From contig NZ_CP026304.1 of assembly GCF_003054555.1 (NCBI RefSeq), positions 2,232,001 to 2,296,000 on the forward strand: DNA of 64,000 nucleotides, written 5' to 3'. The translations under genes were made by a program, and so were the position numbers. The DNA comes from Streptomyces lunaelactis (GTDB taxonomy: Bacteria; Actinomycetota; Actinomycetes; Streptomycetales; Streptomycetaceae). Position 1 is the first letter of the stretch. Every line of letters starts with the position of its first letter. This document shows, one piece after another, positions 10,002 through 22,082 of the stretch. A model generated the notes under the pieces. That model saw only the letters and a program-made list of their open reading frames with translations. It did no database searches and was not told where the DNA came from.

Positions 10002-10742
10002 GTGACCACCGCTCGTCTCCCCCTCTTCCCGCTGAACTCAGTGCTGTTCCCGGGCCTCGTCCTGCCCTTGAACATCTTCGAGGAGCGTTATCGCGCCATG
10101 ATGCGGGAGCTCATGAAGACGGACGAGTCCGAGCCGCGACGCTTCGCCGTGGTCGCGATCCGCGACGGCCGCGAGGTCGCGCCGAGCGCGCCCGGCATGC
10201 CGGACCCGACCGCGCTGCCCGAGCGCGGGCCGGCGGCGGGGTTCGGCTCCGACCCGATCCAGGCCTTCCACCACGTCGGCTGTATCGCGGACGCGGCGAC
10301 GATCCGCGAGCGCGCGGACGGCAGCTTCGAGGTGCTGGCCACGGGTACGTCCCGGGTCAAGCTCCTCTCGGTCGACGCGAGCGGCCCGTATCTGACGGCC
10401 GAGTTCGAGGAGATCCCGGAGGACTCGGGGGACGGCGCGGGCGCGCTGGCCGAGGGTGTGCTGCGGGCGTTCCGCAGCTATCAGAAGCGGCTGGCGGGAG
10501 CGCGGGAGCGGTCCCTGTCGACGGGGGCGGATCTGCCGGACGATCCGTCGGTGGTCTCGTATCTGGTCGCCGCGGCGGCGGTACTGGACACCCCCGCGAA
10601 GCAACGGCTGCTGCAGGCCCCGGACACGGCGACCCGGCTGCGCGAGGAGCTCACGCTCCTGCGCGCGGAAACCGCGGTGATCCGCCATCTTCCGTCGCTG
10701 CCCGCGGTCGATCTGACCCGGGCGCCGACGAGCCCCAACTGA
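10002..10742 (+). CDS. LON substrate-binding (N-terminal) domain protein
   Basis: A 246-aa protein matching the N-terminal substrate-recognition domain of Lon protease, without AAA+ or protease domains. The family opening LPLFPLNSVLFPGLVLPLNI is at residues 6-25, followed by the ERYRAMM helix and the central beta barrel (FEVLATGTSRVKLL). Stand-alone LON-domain proteins occur widely in bacteria and are thought to bind unfolded substrates, but their role is unsettled. A GTG start at 10002 fits the conserved N terminus. It converges with the membrane gene ending at 10824. Confidence 0.9.
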   Translation: MTTARLPLFPLNSVLFPGLVLPLNIFEERYRAMMRELMKTDESEPRRFAVVAIRDGREVAPSAPGMPDPTALPERGPAAGFGSDPIQAFHHVGCIADAATIRERADGSFEVLATGTSRVKLLSVDASGPYLTAEFEEIPEDSGDGAGALAEGVLRAFRSYQKRLAGARERSLSTGADLPDDPSVVSYLVAAAAVLDTPAKQRLLQAPDTATRLREELTLLRAETAVIRHLPSLPAVDLTRAPTSPN

Positions 10743-10776
10743 CGGGAGCGGCGGGCTGCCGGTCCGGCAACCTCAT

Positions 10777-10816
10777 CCCGTCCGGCGATTGAGGACACGG
10801 CCGGATGCCGTACGGG
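10777..10816. repeat. 40-bp dispersed intergenic repeat, copy 1
   Basis: This 40-bp stretch is the reverse complement of 33949-33988 with 38 of 40 bases identical. It lies between two convergent gene ends (LON-domain gene and the four-helix membrane gene), the usual position of this kind of Streptomyces intergenic repeat. It may help to end transcription. Confidence 0.75.
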
Positions 10817-10823
10817 CCGGGCG

Positions 10824-11486
10824 TCACGCCCCGGGCGGCGGGCCGTACGGCGTGGGGGGCCATTCCGGCTCCGGGTCCCGTGGGCCGAACAGCGCCGTCA
10901 CGGCCAGGTGCACCACCATCGCCGCGACCGGCCACGCCAGCAGCGTCCCGTACGCCTTCAGCTCCAGCGGCGCGTCGAACGTCACGCCCTCGCCGACCGC
11001 CCTCGCATGTGCGACCACATCGTCCGTCGGGCCGAACCACGTCCCGATGCCCCACGCCAGCAGCGAGCCCAGCAGGCCGCCCAGGGCCAGGGCCACCACC
11101 AGGGCGATGCCCCCGCGCCTTCGGAACCAGAAGACCGCCGCCGCGCTCACCGCGCCGAAGCCGAGTGCCAGCAGGGCAAACGTTCCGTCTGCGCCCACCG
11201 CCTCCTCGCCCTCCGTGTCCTTGAGGAAGACCGCCTTGTCGTTGGAGATCAGCGGCACCCGCGGTGCCAGCCACAGCCACAGCAGGCCCAGCGCCACGCC
11301 CGCGATCGCCACGGCCACCAGGACCACGGCCGCGTCCCGCAGCTCCGTCCTCACGTCCGGGGTCTCCTCCGCGTCGGTCGCGTACGCCGGCGCGTGCCCC
11401 GTCGGCGGCGACTGCCAAGGGCCGGGGTTCGGCGAATTCGGCGAAGACTGATGCGGCTGGTGAGGCGGAGTCAGAGGTGCGGTCAC
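10824..11486 (-). CDS. Four-helix membrane protein, possibly DUF2567
   Basis: A 220-aa integral membrane protein: a proline-rich cytoplasmic N terminus of about 48 residues, then four predicted membrane helices (near 52-74, 103-122, 127-150 and 185-204) and a short proline-rich tail. Length and layout fit the actinobacterial DUF2567 family, but this assignment is from memory. It lies 34 bp downstream of an ABC-2 permease gene on the same strand, so it may be co-transcribed with that exporter. Confidence 0.82.
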   Translation of the reverse strand: MTAPLTPPHQPHQSSPNSPNPGPWQSPPTGHAPAYATDAEETPDVRTELRDAAVVLVAVAIAGVALGLLWLWLAPRVPLISNDKAVFLKDTEGEEAVGADGTFALLALGFGAVSAAAVFWFRRRGGIALVVALALGGLLGSLLAWGIGTWFGPTDDVVAHARAVGEGVTFDAPLELKAYGTLLAWPVAAMVVHLAVTALFGPRDPEPEWPPTPYGPPPGA

Positions 11487-11520
11487 ACCGCCATCGTGCC
11501 AGGCGTACTCGAACGGTGCC

Positions 11521-12342
11521 TCACCGGACCGCCGCCCGCCGGTACGCCCACGTCGCGACGCTCAGCGAGACAACACCGACCGCGGCGCAGACCCCGAGAT
11601 CGAGTCCCACGACCGCCCAGTCCGGCCGGGCGTCGAAAGTCCTGGCGAGCGCCTCGACACCGTACGTGGAAGGCAGCAGATCGCGCGCGTACCCGACAGG
11701 ACCGGGCAGCCGGTCGGCCGGCAGCACGCCGAGCAGAAGCGCCGCGGACATGCCCAACTGGCCGAGCAGCGTCGCCAGTTCCTGACGCGGCGCGAGCAGC
11801 CCGAGCGCCGCGCCGAGCCCGGCCAGAGCCGCACCGGCGAGCGGGATCACCGCGGCCAGCACCCATAGATGCGTCATCGGCAGGTCGAACAGCACACTGC
11901 CGGTGACCGCCGTGACCACCGTCCCGGGCACCGTGAAGGAGGCGTACGCACCGGCCGCACCGAGCACCACCGCCGCCGGCGGCACCGGCAGCGTGGCGTA
12001 GTGGTCGAGGCCGCCGCTGGCGCGCAGCTGTCCGAAGTACTGGGCGAGCAGATTGAGCGCGACGAAGGCGACGACGAGCACGCTCGACCCGGCGACGACG
12101 GCCCGCGCCTCATTCCCCCCGTCGACGACCCCGCGCATCAGGACCATGATCCCGATCGACTGGAAGGTCGCCACGAAGAGCAGCGGGATCCGGGCGACGC
12201 GCGCCCGCGACAGTTGCGCGCGGTACACGGCGCAGAGCGCGGGCAGCAGCCGGGCGCGGGGCGCGAGCGGTGCGGCTTCCACCGCTGCCGCGCCGGCCGC
12301 CCCGACCCGTTCGGCCACCGCCTCCGCAGGCGCGATGCTCAT
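11521..12342 (-). CDS. ABC-2 type transporter permease
   Basis: A 273-aa permease with six predicted membrane helices, starting after a basic N-terminal stretch (PRARLLPALCAVYRAQLSR). The segment YARDLLPSTYGVEALARTF is typical of ABC-2 drug or polysaccharide exporters. The ATG at 12342 overlaps the stop of the ATPase gene (ATGA), so the two are translated together. It would form a dimer with two copies of the ATPase. Substrate is unknown. Confidence 0.88.
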   Translation of the reverse strand: MSIAPAEAVAERVGAAGAAAVEAAPLAPRARLLPALCAVYRAQLSRARVARIPLLFVATFQSIGIMVLMRGVVDGGNEARAVVAGSSVLVVAFVALNLLAQYFGQLRASGGLDHYATLPVPPAAVVLGAAGAYASFTVPGTVVTAVTGSVLFDLPMTHLWVLAAVIPLAGAALAGLGAALGLLAPRQELATLLGQLGMSAALLLGVLPADRLPGPVGYARDLLPSTYGVEALARTFDARPDWAVVGLDLGVCAAVGVVSLSVATWAYRRAAVR

Positions 12343-13322
12343 GCCTTGACCAGCCCCTTCGTCGCGTTCCCGCCGAGCGCCAAGTACACGTCCTCCAGGC
12401 TGGGCGTGGCCAGCGTGAAGTCGTCGAGCGCCGCGAACGCCGCGCCCCCCGTCACCGCCGCGACCGCCGCACGCGCCTCGTCCGGCGCGAGCCTGAGCAC
12501 CCAGCGGCGCCCGGACTCCTGAGCGGACCCGCGCAGCGCGGCGACCTCGGGCACATCCAGCGGCGCCCGCTCGCGCCACACCAGCTCGACCCGCACCTCG
12601 CCCGCGACCCGTTCCTTGAGCCCGGCGGGGCTGTCGCAGGCGATGACGCGGCCCCGTTCCAGTACGGCGACCCGGTCGAGGACGGTCTCGGCCTCGATGA
12701 CGTTATGGGTGACAAGCAGTACGGTCGCCCCGTTCCCGGCCCGCCGCCGGTCGACCGCGGCCCAGACCGCGCGGCGCGCGACGGGGTCCATTCCGGTGGT
12801 GGGCTCGTCCAGTACCAGCACCGGCCGGTCCCCCACCAGTGTCGCCGCGACGCAGGCCAGCCGCCGCTGTCCGCCGGACAGCTTCTTCAGCGGGCGCGCG
12901 GCGAGCTCGGTCAGCCCGAGCTCCTCCAGTACGCCGTCCCGCTCGGCCCGCGCATCGCGTACGGACAGTCCGCGCAGCCGCCCCGTCGTCTCCGCGGCGA
13001 GCGCGACGGTCAGCTCGTCGAGCGCCGTGGACTGCTGCCCGAGATAGCCGACGAGCCGGGAAGCCCGCTCCGGATGACGAACGAGATCGTGCCCCAGCAT
13101 CTCGACACTGCCGGAGTCCGGCCGCATCAGTCCGGTGAGCTGTCGCACGAGGGTGGACTTGCCGGCGCCGTTGGGCCCGAGCAGGCCGAAGATCTCACCG
13201 CGCCGCACCTCGAGGGAGATGCCGTCGGTGGCGCGCACCTCGGGGGTCCCGGGGGTACCGCGGCGACCGCGCACGGCGGGGTACGTCTTGACCAGATCGC
13301 GCACCACGCACACCGTACTCAC
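12339..13322 (-). CDS. ABC transporter ATP-binding protein
   Basis: A 327-aa cytoplasmic ATPase of the DrrA/CcmA-like class, with canonical motifs: Walker A GPNGAGKST, signature LSGGQRRL, Walker B VLVLDEPTTGMDP and H-loop LLVTHN. The roughly 100-residue C-terminal extension (RVELVWRERAPLD onward) is typical of exporters paired with ABC-2 permeases. The GTG at 13322 begins conserved sequence, although the ribosome-binding site is weak; GTG codons 4, 6 and 7 residues later are alternatives. It leads the three-gene leftward exporter operon. Its intact motifs contrast with the degenerate ABC protein at 62286. Confidence 0.92.
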   Translation of the reverse strand: MSTVCVVRDLVKTYPAVRGRRGTPGTPEVRATDGISLEVRRGEIFGLLGPNGAGKSTLVRQLTGLMRPDSGSVEMLGHDLVRHPERASRLVGYLGQQSTALDELTVALAAETTGRLRGLSVRDARAERDGVLEELGLTELAARPLKKLSGGQRRLACVAATLVGDRPVLVLDEPTTGMDPVARRAVWAAVDRRRAGNGATVLLVTHNVIEAETVLDRVAVLERGRVIACDSPAGLKERVAGEVRVELVWRERAPLDVPEVAALRGSAQESGRRWVLRLAPDEARAAVAAVTGGAAFAALDDFTLATPSLEDVYLALGGNATKGLVKA

Positions 13323-13350
13323 AAGGGACGAGCCTAAGGGGTCGGCAGGG

Positions 13351-14589
13351 CTACTCCCCCGCGGGGGCGTGCTCGGCGGCCGCCCGTACGTCGATCTCGC
13401 GCCAGAATCCGGCCCGGATCGCATAGCGGTCGTGCTCGTCGATCTGGTCGTCCTTGTGCGCGAGCAGCCCGAAGCGGGCCGCGTAGCGCAGCAGTTCGCC
13501 GTCGATGCGGTGCGGGATCCGCGGGTACATGGTGGACAGCTTCTGCACATGGCTCTGTTCCGGCAGCCGTTCCATCCAGCGCCTGGCGAAGACCTGGCCG
13601 ACCTCGAAGGGGTCGCCGCCGACCGTGGTGATGTCCTCCTCGCGGTCGGCCCAGCGCTGCTCGGCGCTGGTGAGCTGGGCCAGCGTCGGCAGCGATGCGG
13701 TCTCCGGCGGCTCGCCGAGTGCCCCTCCGCCGCCGGGGCGCTCGACCCAGCCCTTGTCGGAGGACCAGCGCAGGGTGGCGCTCGTCGGGTGTGCCGCGGT
13801 GGCGGGCCCCGGGGCGCGCAGGCTTGCCAGGTCCTTGGGGGTGGGGACGCCCCCCTTGGTGGTGGCGGGGGCGGGGCCGGCCTCGGCGCCGTTCTCGGAG
13901 GCCGGGGGCTGCGAGCCGTTCCGTACGGCCTCGGCCGCGCGCTCCTGCGAGGCGGCGAGCGCCGATTCGGGCAGCGGTGCGGAGAGGATCGCAGCGATCT
14001 CCGGGCGGGGCGCGGGGGGCGGCGCGCAGATGCCGGTGAGCTCCTTGGCCCGTACGGAACGGGTGATCCACACACGGTCCAGCACCCGCCGCTCGTCGGC
14101 CTCGGCGACCAGGTCCTCGGACTGGTTGTAGTCGCCGTCGGCGGCCTGCACCGCCCAGAGGTGGACGGCGACGCCGTGCTCCTTCGCGGACATCAGTCCG
14201 GGCAGCAGATCTCCGTCGCCGGTCACCAGGACGACATCCGAGCAGGCGCGATTTCTGGCCAGTTCGGTGAGCTCGGCGTGCATGGCGGCATCCACGCCCT
14301 TCTGCGCCCAGCGGCCGTCGCTGCGGGTCAGTGCGCCGAGCCGGACCGTCACGCGCGGCATGACGCGCAGCCGCCGGTGCTCGGGCTGCGGTACGCGGTC
14401 GGGGGCTCCGTCGAACCAGTAGATACGGAGCAGGGGGCGTTCCGTATCGGCCTCGGCGAGGTCGCGAAGGCCCTGGATGAGGGCGGCGTGGTCGACAGTG
14501 ATCCGGGAACGCGCCGGCTCTCCGGCGAGCAGGCTCGCGGCGGCGCCCAGCAGATATCCGGCGTCCACCAGGACAACGCAGCGGTCCAC
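13351..14589 (-). CDS. NYN/PIN-like nuclease domain protein
   Basis: A 412-aa protein with an N-terminal NYN domain (LabA-like, PIN fold): acidic strand VVLVDAGYLLG, then KGVDAAMHAELTEL and DVVLVTGDGDLLPGL, giving the cluster of aspartates that binds metal in this RNase superfamily. A low-complexity Ala/Pro linker follows, and the C-terminal third has a conserved charged block (RWADREEDITTVGGDPFEVG). The GTG at 14589 has AGAGGG at a good distance (8 nt); the GTG at 14598 would give a three-residue extension but the purine block abuts it. RNA targets are unknown. Confidence 0.87.
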   Translation of the reverse strand: MDRCVVLVDAGYLLGAAASLLAGEPARSRITVDHAALIQGLRDLAEADTERPLLRIYWFDGAPDRVPQPEHRRLRVMPRVTVRLGALTRSDGRWAQKGVDAAMHAELTELARNRACSDVVLVTGDGDLLPGLMSAKEHGVAVHLWAVQAADGDYNQSEDLVAEADERRVLDRVWITRSVRAKELTGICAPPPAPRPEIAAILSAPLPESALAASQERAAEAVRNGSQPPASENGAEAGPAPATTKGGVPTPKDLASLRAPGPATAAHPTSATLRWSSDKGWVERPGGGGALGEPPETASLPTLAQLTSAEQRWADREEDITTVGGDPFEVGQVFARRWMERLPEQSHVQKLSTMYPRIPHRIDGELLRYAARFGLLAHKDDQIDEHDRYAIRAGFWREIDVRAAAEHAPAGE

Positions 14590-14841
14590 GCGTTCCACCC
14601 TCTTTCGGGAACTTCGGGATCGGAGAAGGTTCCGGATCGGGGATTGTTCCGGGTTTCCTTCGAGTCTGCCCGACCACGGGAGGGTTAACGGCCGGAACTC
14701 GATCATCGGCGTGGCGGATCCCTCACCCATGGCATGACAGGGAGCCCTTACCCACCGTATTGATCCAAAATGCGGCAGTTCTGCGGGTATGTGAGTCTGA
14801 CAGCGGCCCTGGCCCCGAGAAATCCCACAGGAGGCATCACC
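14590..14841. promoter_or_regulatory. Divergent promoter region upstream of the NYN gene and the 59-aa gene
   Basis: A 252-bp non-coding region between divergent genes. It holds the AGGAGG ribosome-binding site (14829-14834) of the 59-aa gene and must carry both promoters. No strong dyad or repeat was recognised. Confidence 0.4.
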
Positions 14842-15021
14842 ATGGCCAAGAACAAGAATCGCAAGCAGAGCGGCCAGCAGGACCGCTCACCCGCCGCCGA
14901 GCGCGGCAGCGAGCAGGCGAAGTCGACCGCGTACGAGTCCCAGGCTCGGCCCCAGTCACAGGCTCAGGGCAGCCCGGCGGACGTCGCCCGTAAACACCAG
15001 CGGCGCTTCGGCCACAACTGA
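14842..15021 (+). CDS. Small hydrophilic protein, 59 aa, unknown function
   Basis: A 59-residue, Lys/Gln/Ser/Arg-rich protein (begins MAKNKNRKQSGQQ, ends RRFGHN) with no hydrophobic segment and probably disordered. The ATG at 14842 has a perfect AGGAGG 7 nt upstream, and the gene is followed by a perfect terminator hairpin, so it is a well-expressed single-gene unit. Its composition recalls small stress-related or nucleic-acid-binding proteins, but no function can be assigned. Confidence 0.8.
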   Translation: MAKNKNRKQSGQQDRSPAAERGSEQAKSTAYESQARPQSQAQGSPADVARKHQRRFGHN

Positions 15022-15034
15022 TCGCGCCGTACAT

Positions 15035-15080
15035 CGCCGCAAGGGGCGCGCCCGTGACGACGGGCGCGCCCCTTGCGGCG
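15035..15080. terminator. Perfect 20-bp hairpin terminator
   Basis: Two perfectly complementary 20-nt arms (15035-15054 and 15061-15080) with a 6-nt loop. They lie between the 59-aa gene and the convergent dnaE, so the hairpin can act in both directions. There is no U-tract, as is usual in Streptomyces. Confidence 0.85.
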
Positions 15081-15111
15081 TGTGCGTAGACGTAGGCGTA
15101 GGCGAAGTGGG

Positions 15112-18651
<3,540 letters not shown>

Positions 18652-18862
18652 GACGGAATGCCTCCGAAAGAACGTTGAGCACTGTGTTTACCCGGGGGAC
18701 ACCCCCGGACCCCCTGCTGCGGACAGTCTGGGGGAACAGCGTGGAAGTCTACGTCTCCGCACTGACAGTCCGAGGGCACTCGCGAGTACCTTCATGCGTT
18801 GGAAGGGGCGGAACCAACCGTCCCATTTGTCATGCACATCTGGCACCAGGAGGCACCCAGCG

Positions 18863-20188
18863 ATGTCGGTCCAGCAGGCTGAAGCCGATCAGCGCGGCGA
18901 GCAGATTCTCTCCGTCTTCGAGACCGCGTTCGGCGAGCTTCTGGCCGCCGACCCGGCGGCGTTCCGGGTCAAGTTCCGGAAGATGGCCGCCTCGGCGTTC
19001 GCCTTCTACCGGGGGTCCGCCAGCCTCTTCTACAACGACCTGGAGCGGGAGCAGCACGGCGGCCCGTTCCTGGACGACCGCACCGGCCGGGTGTGGATCC
19101 ACGGCGACCTGCACGCCGAGAACTTCGGCACGTACATGGACGCCAACGGCCGGCTGATCTTCAACGTCAACGACTTCGACGAGGCGTACGTCGGCCCCTT
19201 CACCTGGGACCTGAAGCGGCTGTCCGCCTCGCTGGCGCTGATCGGCTACACCAAGGCGCTCAGCGACGAGCAGATCACCGAGCTGGTGCGGGTCTACGCC
19301 GCCGCCTACCGCGAGCGCATCCACGCCCTGGCCGCCGGCGCGAAGAACGACGAGGTACCGCCCTTCACGCTGGACACCGCCGACGGCCCGCTGCTCGATG
19401 TGCTGCGCGACGCCCGCTCGCTCACCCGCTTCTCGCTGCTGGACTCGATGACCGAGATCCGCGACTACGAGCGCCGGTTCGCGGCCGGCGGCAGCTCCAT
19501 CGAGCTGGACGCGGCCACCCGGTACAAGGTGCTCGCCGCCTTCGACGGCTATCTGGAGACCCTGCCCGAGTCCAGCCTGACCCGGCCCGACTCGTACCGG
19601 GTCAAGGACGTGGTGGGGCGGCGCGGCATCGGCATCGGCTCGGCCGGCCTGCCGTCGTACAACATCCTGCTCGAGGGCAACAGCGACGCCCTCGAGAACG
19701 ACGTCATCATCTATATGAAGCAGGCGCAGACCCCCGCAGTCTCCCGTCACATCACCGACGCGGCCGTGCGGGAGTACTTCCAGCACGAGGGCCACCGCAC
19801 GGTGATCTCGCAGCGTGCGCTGCAGGACCACGCCGACCCGTGGCTGGGCTGGACCGAGCTGGACGGCGCCGGTCAGCTGGTGGCCGAGGTCTCGCCGTAC
19901 GCGGTGGATCTGGACTGGTCGGACATCGACGACCCGGAGGAGATCGCGGCGGTCGTCGCGGACCTGGGCCGGGCGACGGCGACGATGCACGGGGCGGCGG
20001 ACGACCAGAGCGGTCACTCGTTGGTGCCGTTCTCCACCGAGCGTTCCATCGACGCGGCGATCGCGGCGGACGAGGAGGGCTTCGCCGGGCTGCTGGTGGA
20101 GTTCGCGCACAGCTACGGCGCGCGGGCGCGGGCGGACCACCAGATCTTCGTGGACCTGTTCCGCAACGGAAAGATTCCGGGCCTCTAG
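18863..20188 (+). CDS. DUF2252 protein with kinase-like fold
   Basis: A 441-aa cytoplasmic protein of the DUF2252 family. It carries HGDLHAEN at 80-87 and NDFDE at 103-107, which look like the catalytic loop and metal-binding motif of aminoglycoside-phosphotransferase-like kinases. A small-molecule or protein kinase activity is therefore plausible, but the substrate is unknown. The ATG at 18863 has AGGAGG 9 nt upstream. It is divergent from dnaE and followed by a short tandem repeat and a membrane-protein gene. Confidence 0.88.
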   Translation: MSVQQAEADQRGEQILSVFETAFGELLAADPAAFRVKFRKMAASAFAFYRGSASLFYNDLEREQHGGPFLDDRTGRVWIHGDLHAENFGTYMDANGRLIFNVNDFDEAYVGPFTWDLKRLSASLALIGYTKALSDEQITELVRVYAAAYRERIHALAAGAKNDEVPPFTLDTADGPLLDVLRDARSLTRFSLLDSMTEIRDYERRFAAGGSSIELDAATRYKVLAAFDGYLETLPESSLTRPDSYRVKDVVGRRGIGIGSAGLPSYNILLEGNSDALENDVIIYMKQAQTPAVSRHITDAAVREYFQHEGHRTVISQRALQDHADPWLGWTELDGAGQLVAEVSPYAVDLDWSDIDDPEEIAAVVADLGRATATMHGAADDQSGHSLVPFSTERSIDAAIAADEEGFAGLLVEFAHSYGARARADHQIFVDLFRNGKIPGL

Positions 20189-20199
20189 GACAGGGCCGC

Positions 20200-20241
20200 G
20201 GGCCGGCTCCTCAGGGCCGGCTCCTCGGGGCCAGCTCCTCG
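20200..20241. repeat. Three tandem 14-bp repeats
   Basis: Three adjacent 14-bp units (20200-20213, 20214-20227, 20228-20241) with consensus GGGCCGGCTCCTCG and one base difference at most per unit. They follow the stop of the DUF2252 gene. A fourth copy starts (GGGCC) and breaks down. Confidence 0.7.
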
Positions 20242-20287
20242 GGGCCTTAGGAGTCTCTTACAGGCGGGCATGGGACACTCCCCGGTG

Positions 20288-20971
20288 ATGGACATATCAG
20301 GGATGCGGCTCAGGGGGCTGCGGGCGGCGATCTTCACGGGACTGGTCGTGACGCTGTCCGCCGCCTCCCATGTGCTGCTGTCCCAGGTCCCGCTGCCGCT
20401 GACCACCGTCGCCGGACTCGCGGCGGGCGTCTTCGCCGTCGCGTTCGCGCTGTCGGGCCGGGAGCGCGGCTTCTGGCGGATCGCGGGCCTGCTCGTGCCG
20501 CTGGAGCTGGCGGCCGACACGGTCTTCACCACGGGCCAGAACGTCTGTTACGGCCCCGCCGGCGGACCGGTCGCCGGCTCGCTGCGCTCGGTCGGCTTCG
20601 ACGTGCTGTGCGGCGGCAATGTCGGCACGGCGCTGCCGGGGGTGGCCATCCCCGAGCGGGGTGCGGCCACCCTGCTGCACTCCGCGGACCCGGCGCTGCC
20701 CTGGCTGCTGCTCGCCGCGCACATGTCGGTCGGGCTGCTCGCCGCGGCGTGGCTGCGGCGCGGCGAGTCGGCGCTGGCGGGTCTGGTGCGGGCGGTGGGC
20801 GCCTTCGCATTCCGCCCGCTGCTGCTCGCGGCCGCGGTGGGCACGGCGCACCGGACCGTACGCCGCGGAGCGCGCCCCGCGCCCCGCCGGCCCCGTACCT
20901 CCCGCACCCGCCTGCTGGTGCACTCCGTCGGACGGCGGGGACCGCCGCGCTCGGCGGCAGTTTTCGCCTGA
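20288..20971 (+). CDS. Integral membrane protein of unknown function
   Basis: A 227-aa protein from the ATG at 20288, with an alternative ATG at 20270 giving six more residues; neither has a strong ribosome-binding site. It has about four hydrophobic segments (near 10-33, 37-52, 62-75 and 135-160) and a strongly basic C-terminal tail of about 40 residues rich in Arg and Pro. The loop between helices carries two cysteines (NVCYGP and DVLCGG) that might form an extracytoplasmic disulfide. No family recognised; the next gene encodes a DsbA-like protein. Confidence 0.7.
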   Translation: MDISGMRLRGLRAAIFTGLVVTLSAASHVLLSQVPLPLTTVAGLAAGVFAVAFALSGRERGFWRIAGLLVPLELAADTVFTTGQNVCYGPAGGPVAGSLRSVGFDVLCGGNVGTALPGVAIPERGAATLLHSADPALPWLLLAAHMSVGLLAAAWLRRGESALAGLVRAVGAFAFRPLLLAAAVGTAHRTVRRGARPAPRRPRTSRTRLLVHSVGRRGPPRSAAVFA

Positions 20972-21040
20972 GCACGCAGTCCCCCTTTGCCGTACCCCTT
21001 TCCGTATCTCCTGATACGACGTCACACGGAGTGAATGAGC

Positions 21041-21856
21041 ATGAGTGCACGCAACAACCAGGCCAACAAGGCGGCGGCCCGCGAGCGGCTGCGCCAGGAG
21101 CGTGAGCGCCAGGCCAAGAAGGACAAGACCCGCCGGCAGCTGATCGTGATCGGTTCGGCGATCGTGGTCCTCGCGATCGCGGGCGGCGCCGGTTACGCGA
21201 TCATGCAGGCCAATAAGCCGACCCACTGGGAGTCGGTGAAGGACGAGAAGAACGTCACCGCGCCGAAGAACACCGAGGGCGAGAACGGGACGACCGTCGT
21301 CATCGGCAAGTCGACCGCGAAGAAGACGCTGGAGCTGTACGAGGACTCGCGCTGCCCGGTCTGCGCGAGCTTCGAGCAGGCGGTGGGCCCGACGGTGAAG
21401 AAGGACGTCGACGCCGGCAAGTACAAGGTGAAGTACGTCGGCGCGACGTTCATCGACAACTCCGACTCGGGCGAGGGCTCGAAGAACGCGCTGAGCGCGC
21501 TGGGTGCGGCGCTCAATGTCAGCCCGGAGGCCTTCACGGAGTACAAGGCCGCGCTGTACTCGGCGAAGTGGCACCCCAAGGAGAGCGACGACAAGTTCGC
21601 CAAGGACTCGTACCTGCTTGAGGTCGCCGACACGATTCCGGCGCTGAAGAGCAATGCCGAGTTCAAGAAGAACGTGGAGGACGGCACCTTCGACGCGTGG
21701 GCGATGAAGATGTCGGCGACGTTCGACAAGAGCGGGGTCACGGGCACGCCGGCGCTGAAGATGGATGGCAAGAAGGTGACGGCGGAGGGCAGCGACAACC
21801 CGCCGATGACGGTGGAGCAGTTCAACGCGGCGATCGCGAAGGCGCTGAAGGCCTGA
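21041..21856 (+). CDS. Membrane-anchored DsbA/thioredoxin-like protein
   Basis: A 271-aa protein with a basic, charged cytoplasmic N terminus (about 33 residues), one membrane helix (34-55), and an extracytoplasmic thioredoxin-fold domain with active-site C105-P-V-C108 and the cis-Pro loop GVTGTPALKMDG. It likely forms or shuffles disulfides in exported proteins. The ATG at 21041 is preferred because GGAG lies 9 nt upstream; the ATG at 21035 is too close to that site. A 6-bp inverted repeat (21003-21008 and 21013-21018) lies just upstream. Confidence 0.9.
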   Translation: MSARNNQANKAAARERLRQERERQAKKDKTRRQLIVIGSAIVVLAIAGGAGYAIMQANKPTHWESVKDEKNVTAPKNTEGENGTTVVIGKSTAKKTLELYEDSRCPVCASFEQAVGPTVKKDVDAGKYKVKYVGATFIDNSDSGEGSKNALSALGAALNVSPEAFTEYKAALYSAKWHPKESDDKFAKDSYLLEVADTIPALKSNAEFKKNVEDGTFDAWAMKMSATFDKSGVTGTPALKMDGKKVTAEGSDNPPMTVEQFNAAIAKALKA

Positions 21857-22082
21857 CGACGGGCGGGGGGTGGGGCGCTGCTCTGCCCCCCCGGCGGGGC
21901 AGGGCGCTGCTCTTGGGTATCCCCCTGGTTTCGGGAGGGCGCGGTGGGTGGGGAAAACACCCGCTCGCCCGTTACGACCTCCCCAACCCCAGGCAACATC
22001 CCGGTGACCCGCCCCCAATACCCGTGCGAACTTTCCCCATTCGCTCGCCCATTCGGGCTACTGCTCAGTAGTCTGATCCGCC

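Noticed and set aside
21857..22082. PHO box upstream of phoD
   Set aside because: Looked for 11-nt direct repeats near GTTCACC. Only weak ATTCG repeats 12 nt apart were seen, which is the wrong period, so no site is called.
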